Source: Photobacterium sp. TY1-4 (GTDB taxonomy: Bacteria; Pseudomonadota; Gammaproteobacteria; Enterobacterales; Vibrionaceae). Taken from it: DNA of 64,000 bases. Made by a program: the position numbers and the translations under genes. The notes beneath the pieces are model-generated. The model searched no databases and was not told the DNA's origin. It worked only from the letters and a program-made list of their open reading frames with translations. Position 1 is the stretch's first letter; each line of letters opens with the position of its first letter. Shown in pieces: positions 52,333 to 61,380 of this stretch. The stretch spans positions 1,872,399 through 1,936,398 of the forward strand of contig NZ_CP099735.1 in NCBI RefSeq assembly GCF_025398175.1. The letters are read 5' to 3'.

Positions 52333-52721
52333 AATTACCTCCTAAAGCAACCCCTGCGTCAAATTCAACGTATCTTTATCAAACGAATTTTTCCGCGTTA
52401 AGCCAATCAAATCGACTTTGTGATACATCGCATAATTGTGCAAATTACGTGAAATCCTGCTTTGACGGCAGGCGATTCGGGAGTATCTTTGGAGGTTCCG
52501 CTCCTCGATAAAAGTGGGGTGAGATCAAGAATTTCGCGTACACCTGTTCGCTGAATAATGGCGATAATTTAGACGGGTGCATCGATGAAAAAGCAGGACC
52601 GGCGGTCCTGCTTTTTTTGTGGGTCACTATTGCATGGTGCAGTTTTTGTGAGCCAACTGTTTTTTGTGAATCAATTCTTATGTGAATCAATTCTTGTCTC
52701 GCTGAAACTAACCGTTGAGGT
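52333..52721. other. Intergenic stretch without a gene
   Basis: Apart from the terminator at 52588 there is no supported gene. Direct repeats of GTGAATCAATTCTT occur at about 52667-52696 (two adjacent copies differing by one inserted base). Nothing else stands out. Confidence 0.5.
52588..52618 (-). terminator. Bidirectional terminator of the dgc operon
   Basis: AAAAAGCAGGACC and GGTCCTGCTTTTT form a perfect 13-bp stem including A/T ends around a GGC loop, with T runs on both strands. It lies about 105 bases past the dgcA stop. Confidence 0.92.
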
Positions 52722-53705
52722 TTAGCCCCACAGCCCTTCGGCCGGATGCACGGTACTGCCGTGATAGCCCAGCCCGCCGTCGCGGTCTTTGCTCAGCAGG
52801 ATCGGCCCGTCGATATCGACCCAACGTGCCTGCTGTGCCAGCAGCAGGGCAGGCGCCATGGCCAGGGAGGTACCAATCATGCAGCCAATCATGATCTCGA
52901 ACCCCTGTGCTTTGGCATCTTTCAGTAGAGCCAGGGCTTCGGTCATCCCGCCGGTTTTGTCCAGCTTGATATTGACGATTTGATAGCGCCCGACCAGTTC
53001 AGGCAGCGAGCTGCGATCGATACAGGACTCATCGGCGGCGATCGGGATGATTGGATCAATGCCTTCCAGCAGGTGATCCTGTCCCGGCGGCAGCGGTTGC
53101 TCGACCATTTCTACGCCCAGCTCCGCCAGCTTCGGCAGATAGTCTTTGAGCTGCGCCAGGCTCCAGCCGGTGTTGGCATCAATCACCAGGCGGGTGTCCG
53201 GCGCGGCAGCACGAACCGCAGCAACGCGTTCGATGTCACCTTCCCGGCCCAGCTTGAGTTTCAGTAATGGGCGGTCTTTGTTCTTGGCAGCCATGGCTGC
53301 CATATTGGACGGGGTGTCCAGCGACAGGGTAAAGACCGTGGTCACCGGCTGCGGTGCCTGATCAAACCCGGCCAACTGCCAGCCTGCGTAGCCTTTTTGC
53401 TTGGCTTCGAGTTCAAACAGGGCGCAGTCGACGGCATTCCGTGCACAACCCGGGGGCATGAGCGACAGCAAGGCTTCGCGGCTGGCTCCTTGCTCGATGG
53501 CATCGCGGGCTGCTTCAATCACCGGCAGCACCGGCGGATAATCCGGCTCGAATACGTCGCTGCGTTCACACTCGCCGCGGCCGATTAGACCGTCCTGCTC
53601 GATTTCGACCACCACCACTTCGCCGTGCAGCATGGGATCCATCCGGGAGATCACAAATGGCTGCTTCAACGGCCATTGTTCGACTGTGACTGTCATCTTG
53701 CGCAT
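52722..53705 (-). CDS. dgcA: Dipeptide-epimerase-family enzyme, probable N-acetyl-D-glutamate racemase DgcA
   Basis: A 327-residue enolase-superfamily enzyme. Catalytic lysines are in LLKLKLGRE and NIKLDKTGG; metal-binding acids are in VIDANTGWS, MVEQPLPPG and AADESCIDR. On its own it would be called an L-Ala-D/L-Glu epimerase. Its position 2 bases after a dgcN-type gene matches the D-glutamate pathway described in marine bacteria, where DgcN acetylates D-glutamate and DgcA racemises N-acetyl-D-glutamate to the L form. Confidence 0.88.
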   Translation of the reverse strand: MRKMTVTVEQWPLKQPFVISRMDPMLHGEVVVVEIEQDGLIGRGECERSDVFEPDYPPVLPVIEAARDAIEQGASREALLSLMPPGCARNAVDCALFELEAKQKGYAGWQLAGFDQAPQPVTTVFTLSLDTPSNMAAMAAKNKDRPLLKLKLGREGDIERVAAVRAAAPDTRLVIDANTGWSLAQLKDYLPKLAELGVEMVEQPLPPGQDHLLEGIDPIIPIAADESCIDRSSLPELVGRYQIVNIKLDKTGGMTEALALLKDAKAQGFEIMIGCMIGTSLAMAPALLLAQQARWVDIDGPILLSKDRDGGLGYHGSTVHPAEGLWG

Positions 53706-53707
53706 GG

Positions 53708-54718
53708 TTAGCCCTCCAGCCCGTCAACGATGGCCGCGACGCCGGTCCGTACCGGATCGACCACGGGCACACCATATTTCGCCTGATAGCGGGCAATGGC
53801 TTTCATCGCCTCTTCTTCTGACAGCGACGAGGTGTTCAGGGCAATGCCACCCAGACGAATGTTCGGGTTGGTGACCCGGCCCAGATGCAGGTTGGTTTCG
53901 ATCAGGGTGTCGAAGTCCGGCACTTCAAAGCCTTCCATCTCATCCATCTGAACCCGGCCTTCTTCGTGGCACAGAATGATCACATCGGCTTGAGCGCCGT
54001 GCAGCAAGCCTAAGCTGACCCCGGCATAGGCAGGGTGCAGGACCGAGCCCTGACCTTCAATGATGTCCCAGTGATCGGCGTCATTGGCTGGGCTGAGTTG
54101 CTCGATCATGCCGGAGGTAAAGTCGGAGACTACGGCATCAATTGGCACGCCTGAGCCTTCAATCAAAATGCCGGTCTGGCCGGTGGCGCGGAAGGTCGCT
54201 TTCAGTTGACGGCTTTCCATCTCTTTGTGAATGGCCAGGGCCGTGAACATTTTCCCGACGCAGCAGTCACTGCCGACGGTCAGCAGGCGCTTGCCTGAGC
54301 GAGGTTTGCCGCTGCCGCAGACCAGCGACAGTTCCGGATGGCGGACGTCGATCAGGCGTCGGCCGGTACGGTTGGCCACCGCAACCAAGTCTTCAATGCC
54401 GTTCAAACGAATATGCAGGCCGCTGGCGATATCCATGCCCGCTTCCATGGCTTCAATCAGTAGCGGGATCCAGTTCTGTGGCAGGGTGCCACCCATCGGC
54501 GCTAGGCCGAGGATCAGGGTTTTGGCACCCGCTTGTGCAGCAGCTTGGATCGACATTTCCGGCAGACCGAGATCGGCCTTGGCTTCAGGCAGACGGTACT
54601 GGGCCAGACATTTCTCCGGACGCCAGTGGGCAACCCCTTTCGCCACTTTGGCCATCAGCAGATCTTTCGCATCACCCAGAAAAACAAGGTATGGGGTTTT
54701 CAGTTCAGTCATTGACAT
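53708..54718 (-). CDS. dgcN: D-glutamate N-acetyltransferase DgcN (DUF1611 family)
   Basis: A 336-residue DUF1611 protein: an N-terminal Rossmann-like domain (TPYLVFLGDAKDLLMAKVAK, AGAKTLILGLAPMGGTLP) and a C-terminal P-loop domain (LTVGSDCCVGKMFTALAIHK, GQTGILIEGSGVPIDAVVSD, DIIEGQGSVLHPAYAG). DgcN transfers acetyl from acetyl-CoA to D-glutamate, the entry step of the pathway. I chose the ATG at 54718 (AGAGAGGA upstream). The adjacent ABC importer of polar amino-acid type suits D-glutamate uptake. Confidence 0.88.
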   Translation of the reverse strand: MSMTELKTPYLVFLGDAKDLLMAKVAKGVAHWRPEKCLAQYRLPEAKADLGLPEMSIQAAAQAGAKTLILGLAPMGGTLPQNWIPLLIEAMEAGMDIASGLHIRLNGIEDLVAVANRTGRRLIDVRHPELSLVCGSGKPRSGKRLLTVGSDCCVGKMFTALAIHKEMESRQLKATFRATGQTGILIEGSGVPIDAVVSDFTSGMIEQLSPANDADHWDIIEGQGSVLHPAYAGVSLGLLHGAQADVIILCHEEGRVQMDEMEGFEVPDFDTLIETNLHLGRVTNPNIRLGGIALNTSSLSEEEAMKAIARYQAKYGVPVVDPVRTGVAAIVDGLEG

Positions 54719-54807
54719 GGCGTTGTCCTCTCTGTAGGCATACATCGGCCCTTCGAACTCAATCGATGCGAAGGGCCCTGTTTGTTTTGGTAAATAAAAT
54801 CAGTGCA

Positions 54808-55590
54808 TTAGTACTGAGATGATAAAAATCGTTGTAAGTGTTCCGATTGCGGATTGTGAAACAGCTGCGACGGTGGTCCCTGCTCTTCAATCTGTCCCTG
54901 ATGAAGGAAGATGACATGCGAGGAGACATCACAGGCAAAGCGCATTTCGTGGGTGACCATGATCATGGTGCGGCCTTCTTTCGCCAGCTCGCGGATCACC
55001 AGCAGGACCTCGTTGACCAGCTCCGGGTCGAGGGCCGAGGTCGGCTCATCGAGCAGGATCACGTCCGGATCCATCGCCAGCGCCCGGGCAATCGCGACCC
55101 GTTGTTTCTGGCCGCCGGAGAGCTGGTCCGGGTACATGTGGCATTTCTCCAGCATCCCGACCCGATCCAGCAGGGCCTTGGCTTTTTCTTCGACCTCGTC
55201 TTTATCCCGTTTCAGCACGGTACACGGGCCCAGCATGACATTCTCCAGCACCGTCATATGGGTCCAGAGGTTGAATTGCTGGAACACCATCCCGAGGTGA
55301 GCACGGGTGCGCTCGATTTGCTGTTGCAGGGCTTTGTCGTGGCGGCCGTTCTCTGTCTGGGACAGGTCCAGCTCTTCCCCGTGAACCCGCAGGCGACCGC
55401 TGGTCGGGGTTTCCAGCAAATTCAGGCAGCGTAGGAAGGTGCTTTTGCCGGAGCCGCTGGCACCGATGATGGTAATGACATCGTGCTTTTTGGCTGCCAG
55501 CGAAACGCCTTTGAGCACTTCAATATTGCCGAAGGACTTGTGCAGATCATCCGCTTCCAGGGCGAACTCGGTGGTGGCATTAACGAACAT
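54808..55590 (-). CDS. Polar amino-acid ABC transporter ATPase (HisP-like)
   Basis: A 260-residue ATPase: Walker A GASGSGKSTFLRCLN, Q-loop GMVFQQFNLWTHMTV, signature LSGGQKQRVAIARAL, Walker B VILLDEPTSALDPE, switch His in MVTHEMRFA. It overlaps the upstream permease gene by 11 bases. With the two permeases and the binding protein it forms a PAAT-family importer, likely for D-glutamate or related amino acids given the dgc genes (inference). Confidence 0.92.
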   Translation of the reverse strand: MFVNATTEFALEADDLHKSFGNIEVLKGVSLAAKKHDVITIIGASGSGKSTFLRCLNLLETPTSGRLRVHGEELDLSQTENGRHDKALQQQIERTRAHLGMVFQQFNLWTHMTVLENVMLGPCTVLKRDKDEVEEKAKALLDRVGMLEKCHMYPDQLSGGQKQRVAIARALAMDPDVILLDEPTSALDPELVNEVLLVIRELAKEGRTMIMVTHEMRFACDVSSHVIFLHQGQIEEQGPPSQLFHNPQSEHLQRFLSSQY

Positions 55591-56386
55591 GGGTCGCCTC
55601 CTTGGCTTGAACGGTCAGGGTGCTGCTCGGTGTTGGTTTTTTCTCGGGTGTCTGTCGCCCCGGGGCTTGCGCGGCGGCGCGGACCGGTGTTGACGGACGG
55701 TTTACCACCACGTGCAGGTGGCGGGACAGGCGGCGTTCGAGCCGACGCCAGATCAGCACGAACACCGTGGTGATCAGCAGGTAGCACAGGGCTGCCCAGA
55801 CATAGACCGAAATATCAAAGGTCTGCGAGAAGATCCGGCGGGTCTGGCCCATCAAATCCAGCAGGGTGATCACGCTGGCAATCGCACCGCCCTTGAGCAT
55901 CAGGATGATCTCGTTGCCCAGCGCCGGAAACGCGATCCGGTAGGTGTGGGGCAGAATGATTTTGCGATACAGCAGCGGGCGTGGCATGCCGATCGCGACC
56001 CCGGCTTCCACTTCACCCGGCGGGACGGCTTGCAGTGCGCCGCGCAGGATCTCGATCTGGTAGGCGGTCGAGTTCAGGGTGAAGGCGAACAGGGCGCAGT
56101 AATACGGGTCGCGGAAAAACCACCACAGGCCGAGTTCGGTCAGTTCCGGGCGAAACTGGCCGGAACCGTAGTAGACCAGAAACAGCTGGGCCAGCAGCGG
56201 GGTGCCGCGGAAAAATGAGATATACAGGCGGACCGGATACCGGCAGAGCGCGGCCGGGCTACGGCGCAGCATCGCCAGCGGTAGCGACAGGATCAGGGCA
56301 ATGGTCACGGCGATGAAGGTCAGCTTCAGGGTCATGACTGCGCCGTCGAGTAATTTCGGCCCGTAGTTGATGAGTATCTCGAACAT
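55580..56386 (-). CDS. Polar amino-acid ABC transporter permease (HisM-like)
   Basis: A 268-residue permease with five or so membrane helices and the PAAT EAA loop EVEAGVAIGMPRPLLYRKIILP. The last 40 residues are a Pro/Ala/Thr/Lys-rich tail beyond the usual family end. It lies between the ATPase gene and the second permease gene. Confidence 0.9.
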   Translation of the reverse strand: MFEILINYGPKLLDGAVMTLKLTFIAVTIALILSLPLAMLRRSPAALCRYPVRLYISFFRGTPLLAQLFLVYYGSGQFRPELTELGLWWFFRDPYYCALFAFTLNSTAYQIEILRGALQAVPPGEVEAGVAIGMPRPLLYRKIILPHTYRIAFPALGNEIILMLKGGAIASVITLLDLMGQTRRIFSQTFDISVYVWAALCYLLITTVFVLIWRRLERRLSRHLHVVVNRPSTPVRAAAQAPGRQTPEKKPTPSSTLTVQAKEATHVR

Positions 56387-56398
56387 AGAGGCTTCCTT

Positions 56399-57112
56399 TT
56401 ATGAGGCGCGTATGCCGCGGTTGGCACGTTGCTCAATTTTGCCCAGGCACCATTCGAAGCACAGGCAGATGGTCCAGTAGATCAGGCAAACGGCGAGGAA
56501 GAAGACAAACGGCTTTTTCGTCGCACCGACGGCGACGTTGGCCATCCGCATCAGATCGTTGAGCGCAATCACGGACACCAGCGCGGTGTCTTTGACCAGA
56601 TTGATCCAGAGGTTGCCGAGGCCCGGCAGCGCCAGACGGATCAGTTGCGGCAGCTCAATCCGAACAAAAATTTGGCTGCGGCACAGACCAATCGCCAGGC
56701 CGGCTTCGATCTGGCCGCGATCCAGCGCTTGCCAGGCACCGCGCAGCACTTCTCCGGCGTAGCCGGCAAACACCAGACCGAGGGCGATCGTTCCGGCGAT
56801 AAACGGGCTGAGTTCAAAAAAGTCGGCGTCGGGATTGAGCGCCTTCAGCGTGCTGTTGATCAGCATGCCGGCGCCATGATAAATCATGAACAGGGTCAGC
56901 AGCTCGGGGATCCCCCGAATGGTGGTGGTGAACAAGGTGGCGATGGCCCGGGCCAGCGGCTTGCCGGAAACCGACGCCGCCGCCACGGTAAAGCCAAGCA
57001 CCAGCCCAATCGGCAAGGTCACCAGCGCCAGGCCCAGGGTGATCCCCAGGCCGCTGAGCAGTTCATCGCCCCAGCCGTGCTGGCCGAAGCTAAGGTAATC
57101 AAACCATTGCAT
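56399..57112 (-). CDS. Polar amino-acid ABC transporter permease (HisQ-like)
   Basis: A 237-residue permease with the EAA loop QIEAGLAIGLCRSQIFVRIELP and the segment TLFTTTIRGIPELLTLFMIY typical of PAAT permeases. It lies 12 bases before the second permease gene and 42 bases after the binding-protein gene, in one operon. Confidence 0.9.
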   Translation of the reverse strand: MQWFDYLSFGQHGWGDELLSGLGITLGLALVTLPIGLVLGFTVAAASVSGKPLARAIATLFTTTIRGIPELLTLFMIYHGAGMLINSTLKALNPDADFFELSPFIAGTIALGLVFAGYAGEVLRGAWQALDRGQIEAGLAIGLCRSQIFVRIELPQLIRLALPGLGNLWINLVKDTALVSVIALNDLMRMANVAVGATKKPFVFFLAVCLIYWTICLCFEWCLGKIEQRANRGIRAS

Positions 57113-57154
57113 AAAGTTTCCTCTGAGGCTGATATGCAGGTGACATCTGCCCGG

Positions 57155-57940
57155 TTATTCCAGGGTCAGGATGTTGACAGAGAAATACTTGTCATTAATG
57201 GCTTGATAGGTGCCGTCGGCAACGATGTCGGCCAGCGCTTTGTTCAGTTTCTGGCGTAGTGCATCATCTTCCTGGCGCACGGCAATACCGACGCCTTCGC
57301 CAACGTAGGTCGGATCGGTGATCAGGTTCCCGGCAAGCTTACAGCACTGGCCGTCCTGGCTGTCTTTGATCCAGCTCATCATCGGAATGATGTCGCCGAC
57401 CTGCGCATCCAGGCGACCGGAAACCAGATCCAGGTTCACGGCATCCTGGGTCGGATACAGGCGGACATCCGATTCCGGATACAGCGCGGTGAGATAGTCA
57501 CCCTGCGTACTGGAGCCCTGGGCACCGATGGTCATGCCAGCCAGCGCTTGGGGTGAAAAATCACTGAGTTTGGAATCTTTAGGGACCACGAAGGTCATGG
57601 CTGATTTCTGATACGGGTCCGTGAAGTCAACGCGTTGCTTGCGCTTCTCGGTGATGAACATCGACGCAATCACGGTATCGTATTTCCCGGCGAGCAGCGC
57701 CGGAATGATGCCTTCCCAGTCCTGGGCAACAAAGGTGCACTTGACGTCCATTTTCTCGCACAGCGCATTGCCGATATCAATATCAAATCCCGCCAACTGA
57801 CCATCGGCCGTGAAGTAGTTGAACGGCGGGTACGCGCCTTCCGTGCCAATGCGCAGGGTGCTTTCTTTGGCCTGGACCTGAGTGAATGGCACGGATGCAA
57901 GCAGGACGGACAATGCAAGTGAACAAGCTGTTTTTTTCAT
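57155..57940 (-). CDS. Periplasmic amino-acid-binding protein (ArgT/HisJ-like)
   Basis: A 261-residue exported protein with a signal peptide (LALSVLLASVPFTQVQA) and the family 3 solute-binding fold (RIGTEGAYPPFNYFTADGQL, AGFDIDIGNALCEKMDVKC). The binding-site motif RVDFTDPYQKSAMTFVVP contains the aspartate and threonine region that clamps the amino-acid backbone. It is the first gene of the importer-dgc operon on the minus strand. Confidence 0.9.
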   Translation of the reverse strand: MKKTACSLALSVLLASVPFTQVQAKESTLRIGTEGAYPPFNYFTADGQLAGFDIDIGNALCEKMDVKCTFVAQDWEGIIPALLAGKYDTVIASMFITEKRKQRVDFTDPYQKSAMTFVVPKDSKLSDFSPQALAGMTIGAQGSSTQGDYLTALYPESDVRLYPTQDAVNLDLVSGRLDAQVGDIIPMMSWIKDSQDGQCCKLAGNLITDPTYVGEGVGIAVRQEDDALRQKLNKALADIVADGTYQAINDKYFSVNILTLE

Positions 57941-58163
57941 TATTATTCCCTTTGTGTGGTACTTCCTGTGTGTGTTTGCAGGTTGCCGGTTTGTCCTCGG
58001 CCCTTGCGGGGCCGGGCAACACGATCCTCTTCTACGTTATCGCAGCAACCGGACTTCAAACTGAGTGTTGTTAAAATGTTAATGTTTTACAAATGGAGAA
58101 TCGTTATGCTATCCATAGCCTCACGCTATGTGAAAACTGCACGGATACAGGAAAACGAATTGC

Positions 58164-59150
58164 ATGCTTTCTTCCCATGAACGTTTATTACGCAACTTAG
58201 ACTGGAACTTGCTGTACACCTTTCTCACCATTGTTGATGAGAAGAGCATTACCGGGGCGGCGCGAAAACTTTCGCTCAGCCAGCCGAGCGTCAGTAATGC
58301 GCTGAAGCGGCTGGAATCACATCTCGGGGTACAGTTGATCACCCGGCGCAAAGGTGTGTTCACGCTGACCTATCAGGGTCTCCGAGTGTATGAGTTTGCG
58401 GCGTCCACCCGCCGGGTGCTGACGGATATGGCGGAGCAGTTCTCGCAAAATGAAAGTGAGATCCAGGGCGAAATTGATATCCAGATTGCCAGTCATATTC
58501 ACTGTCCGGCCTTTGATCAGACCCTGGCCCGCTTCCATCAGTTGTATCCGAATGTGCTGATCACGATTAATACCCAGCCGAGTGCGGAGATTGTTCGTGC
58601 CGTTGGCGACGGGGAGCTGCATATCGGGTTGAGTAACAAGAAAGTGTCGCAAACCGGGCTCTGTTTTGACTTGCTCGGGTATGAGCGGATGGGATTTTAC
58701 TGCGGCCGCAGTCATCCGTTGTTTGGCCGCGAGACCCTTGAGCCGGAAGCGCTCAGCGGTTTGTCCTATGTGTCGTTTGAGAGCGATCAGCCGGGGGAAG
58801 GGCTCAGCGCCATTGCCCAATTGCGGACCCAGTTGCCGTTCTGGGGCAAGCTGGTGGCGGTGTCTTCCAACGAAGAGGAGATCCGCCGTTTAATCCTGGC
58901 CGGGGTCGGGTTTGGGTCGCTGACGGTCGAAGGGGCGAAACCATTCGTCGAGCTGGGGCATCTGTGGCAATTGCCGCCTTATGATCGCTTGCCGACTGCT
59001 GCGGTGTATCTGGTGACACCGGAAACGACGCCGTTGACCGACGTCGAGAAACGATTTCTGGCGATGTTGCGCAAAGCCGTCAGCCTGAATGTCGAACAGG
59101 TGTACTTTGACGAGCCGGAATCAGGGGTAACAGGCAGTGAAAACACGTGA
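58164..59150 (+). CDS. LysR-family regulator, probable DgcR-like activator of the D-glutamate operon
   Basis: A 328-residue protein with N-terminal HTH (VDEKSITGAARKLSLSQPSV, SNALKRLESHLGVQLITRR) and LysR effector domain. It is divergent from the binding-protein gene with 223 bases between, the standard arrangement for a LysR activator and its operon. DgcR, the regulator of the marine D-glutamate pathway, is of this type; identity with it is inferred from context. Confidence 0.85.
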   Translation: MLSSHERLLRNLDWNLLYTFLTIVDEKSITGAARKLSLSQPSVSNALKRLESHLGVQLITRRKGVFTLTYQGLRVYEFAASTRRVLTDMAEQFSQNESEIQGEIDIQIASHIHCPAFDQTLARFHQLYPNVLITINTQPSAEIVRAVGDGELHIGLSNKKVSQTGLCFDLLGYERMGFYCGRSHPLFGRETLEPEALSGLSYVSFESDQPGEGLSAIAQLRTQLPFWGKLVAVSSNEEEIRRLILAGVGFGSLTVEGAKPFVELGHLWQLPPYDRLPTAAVYLVTPETTPLTDVEKRFLAMLRKAVSLNVEQVYFDEPESGVTGSENT

Positions 59151-59334
59151 TCATGTGCTGAATGTTCTCTATCTAATACTTTTTTCTCACTCATAATATT
59201 CGCTGCTTTTTCTCTGTGCTGATCGCCGCTTCCGGGTGGCGATTGGCTAAGCTCTCCCCATAGATTGATTTCAGATGGATACGCTCGCGGGTCAGGCGGG
59301 CGGTGGCACTGAGTGTGGTGCCGCAGAGGTGTTT

Positions 59335-60306
59335 ATGAGGCGGCAGGTCGTAATCGTCATGGTACTGGTGGGACTTTGCCTGGGAAACGGGACGATCGCT
59401 GCGGAAGGCGGCGGGCGATACCAACCCGGGGCATTGTCCGCGATGGCGCTGTGGGTGCCGGACGAGGAAGGTTTTGCCGTGCGGCTGTGGTTTCATCATT
59501 ACGAAGGGACTATAGCAGACGGAACTATGGCAGAAGGAACTATGGCAAAAAGTGCCGTGCCGATGGGTGGCGGGCTGGCGTCGGGCGTGGGGACGGACGA
59601 GCGGGAATGGGCGGTCGGGCTGCTCTGGCGTCCGTGGCGGACGCTGGCCGGGGGGTGGACCTATGCCGCAGCCCTGAAGGTGCCTTATGTGTCGTCTGAA
59701 GTGACCGCGCGCTCGACCGTGAACCTCAGGGATGCGAACCAGGCTGCAGTGAGCGGCCTGGGCGATCTGGAGTTGATCCCCTTGATGGCTTCGCGAAGCA
59801 CCGCAGAGTATTGGTCCCAGCAGTTCCGGCTGAGCCTGATTGTCCCGACCGGCAGCTATGAGCCGGGGCGACTGGCCAATCCCGGTGATAACTACTGGAC
59901 GCTGCGTCCGGTGTTTTCATTGTCCTATCAGGAGCCGGCGTTAGGGCAAGCCTTCTCACTGCATGCCGGGCTCGACATTCATAGCCAAAACCGGGCCACG
60001 GATTATTTGTCCGGGATCCAGACGTTTGTTGAATCAACGCTCAGCCAGTACGTGATACTGCTGGGCGGCTTTACCGGGATTGGGATCAGTGGTTATTGGA
60101 CCCAACAGCTAACCGCAGACAGCGGGGACGGTGCGCGGGCCGGATCGTTTCAGGGCCGGTCACTGGGATTGGGACCTGTGCTGAGTTACCGGCGTTTTCA
60201 GGACGGTGGCACCCTGAGTGGGGAGCTGAAGTGGCTCACGACACTTGATGCCCGACAGCAGTTTGACGGGGACATGTTGTCTCTCAATCTCAGTTTTTCG
60301 TATTAA
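59335..60306 (+). CDS. Outer-membrane channel-like protein (phenol meta-pathway MetA-like)
   Basis: A 323-residue exported beta-barrel protein: signal peptide (VVIVMVLVGLCLGNGTIA), YQPGALSAMALWVPDEEGFA, VSGLGDLELIPLMASR and SLIVPTGSYEPGRLANPGDN, which fit the SphA/MetA outer-membrane family linked to uptake of hydrophobic compounds. It ends in an aromatic residue (SLNLSFSY), typical of outer-membrane barrels. A short imperfect repeat (GTIADGTMAEGTMAKSA) interrupts the N-terminal part at about residue 58. The ATG at 59335 is preferred (AGAGG upstream). Confidence 0.72.
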   Translation: MRRQVVIVMVLVGLCLGNGTIAAEGGGRYQPGALSAMALWVPDEEGFAVRLWFHHYEGTIADGTMAEGTMAKSAVPMGGGLASGVGTDEREWAVGLLWRPWRTLAGGWTYAAALKVPYVSSEVTARSTVNLRDANQAAVSGLGDLELIPLMASRSTAEYWSQQFRLSLIVPTGSYEPGRLANPGDNYWTLRPVFSLSYQEPALGQAFSLHAGLDIHSQNRATDYLSGIQTFVESTLSQYVILLGGFTGIGISGYWTQQLTADSGDGARAGSFQGRSLGLGPVLSYRRFQDGGTLSGELKWLTTLDARQQFDGDMLSLNLSFSY

Positions 60307-60367
60307 GGTTGCAGGTGTTTGTCTAAGAAAAACAGTGGCTTTTGTTTGCCTGCAACCTTTCTTTTTC
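60305..60367 (+). terminator. Long-loop hairpin after the barrel gene
   Basis: AAGGTTGCAGG (60305-60315) and CCTGCAACCTT (60349-60359) form a perfect 11-bp stem with a 33-base loop, followed by TTCTTTTTC. It begins inside the stop codon of the barrel gene. The long loop makes it an unusual but plausible terminator. Confidence 0.65.
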
Positions 60368-60375
60368 TATCGGCC

Positions 60376-60393
60376 TAGCTGTAGCTGTAGCTG
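60376..60393. repeat. Three TAGCTG hexamers
   Basis: Three perfect head-to-tail copies of TAGCTG, followed by two degenerate ones (TAACCG, TAATTG). A simple short array between the barrel gene and the convergent yidA-like gene. Confidence 0.8.
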
Positions 60394-60417
60394 TAACCGT
60401 AATTGTCGTTGTCTCGG

Positions 60418-61227
60418 TTATGGCTTGAGCACAAACGACTCGATTACTTGCGCGACGCCGTCGTTGTCATTGGTGTCAGTAATGTGGTCGGCCAGCGCCT
60501 TGGTGGCGTCGCAGGCGTTGCCCATCGCCACACCCAGGCCGGCATAGCGGATCATATGATGGTCATTCCCGGCATCACCCATGCAGATCACCTCATCAGC
60601 TGAGATTTTCAGGTGCTCAGCCAGCATGGCAACCCCGGCGCCTTTATTGCTTTGCGGATGCAGCACTTCCAGAAAGAAAGGCGCACTTTGGACCACGGAA
60701 TACTGCTCGTACAGCATGGCTGGCAGCTTGCTAATAGCGGCGGAAAGAATATCCGGGTCGGCCACCATCATCACTTTGATGATTTCCTCCTGATCGTCCA
60801 GTTCCGCGAAATCCAGCTCGGTGACTGGCATGCTGTTGAGAATGGATTCATGCTCGGTATAGCGGCTGTTTTGCGGGGTGATCAGGCCGCGCTCGGGAGA
60901 AAAAGCATGCACATGGACGCCCAGATCAGCCGCCAGACTGGCAACATTCTTGGCATCACTTCCCTGAATCACCTGGCGGTGAATGATTTGGCGGCTTGCA
61001 ACCCGCTGGATCAGAGAGGCGTTGTAGCTCAGCACGAAATCATCGTCGCTGAGTATGTCTAATTCCGTCAGGTAGGCGGTCATTCCTTCAAGAGGCCGGC
61101 CGGAGGCCAGGACGACTTTCACCCCTTGTGCGCGGGCATCCGCAATGGCTTGTTTGGTCCGGGGGGACACCTGCTTGTCAGAATTGAGCAGGGTGCCGTC
61201 CATATCCAGGGCAATCAGTTTATACAT
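60418..61227 (-). CDS. yidA: Cof-type HAD phosphatase, sugar phosphatase YidA-like
   Basis: A 269-residue cytosolic phosphatase. Motif I is LIALDMDGTLLNSDKQVSPR with the nucleophile Asp, motif II VVLASGRP, motif III Lys in SNKGAGVAMLAEHL, and motif IV ICMGDAGNDHHMIRYAG. A Cof-type cap domain lies between motifs II and III. It dephosphorylates sugar phosphates and related small molecules. The ATG at 61227 has GGAGAG 5 bases upstream and starts right at the fold. Confidence 0.88.
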   Translation of the reverse strand: MYKLIALDMDGTLLNSDKQVSPRTKQAIADARAQGVKVVLASGRPLEGMTAYLTELDILSDDDFVLSYNASLIQRVASRQIIHRQVIQGSDAKNVASLAADLGVHVHAFSPERGLITPQNSRYTEHESILNSMPVTELDFAELDDQEEIIKVMMVADPDILSAAISKLPAMLYEQYSVVQSAPFFLEVLHPQSNKGAGVAMLAEHLKISADEVICMGDAGNDHHMIRYAGLGVAMGNACDATKALADHITDTNDNDGVAQVIESFVLKP

Positions 61228-61380
61228 TGTGCTCTCCATCATCATTTTGCCCCCATCATAGTCAATTTGTGTGATCAAATCGATATTTCGAATGGCGGGG
61301 CAATGATGGCGCTCCCTGCCGGGGACAGGGCGCAGCACAGAGGAACATGGCAGAGCGTCAGCGGTCCGTGACGTTTCATC

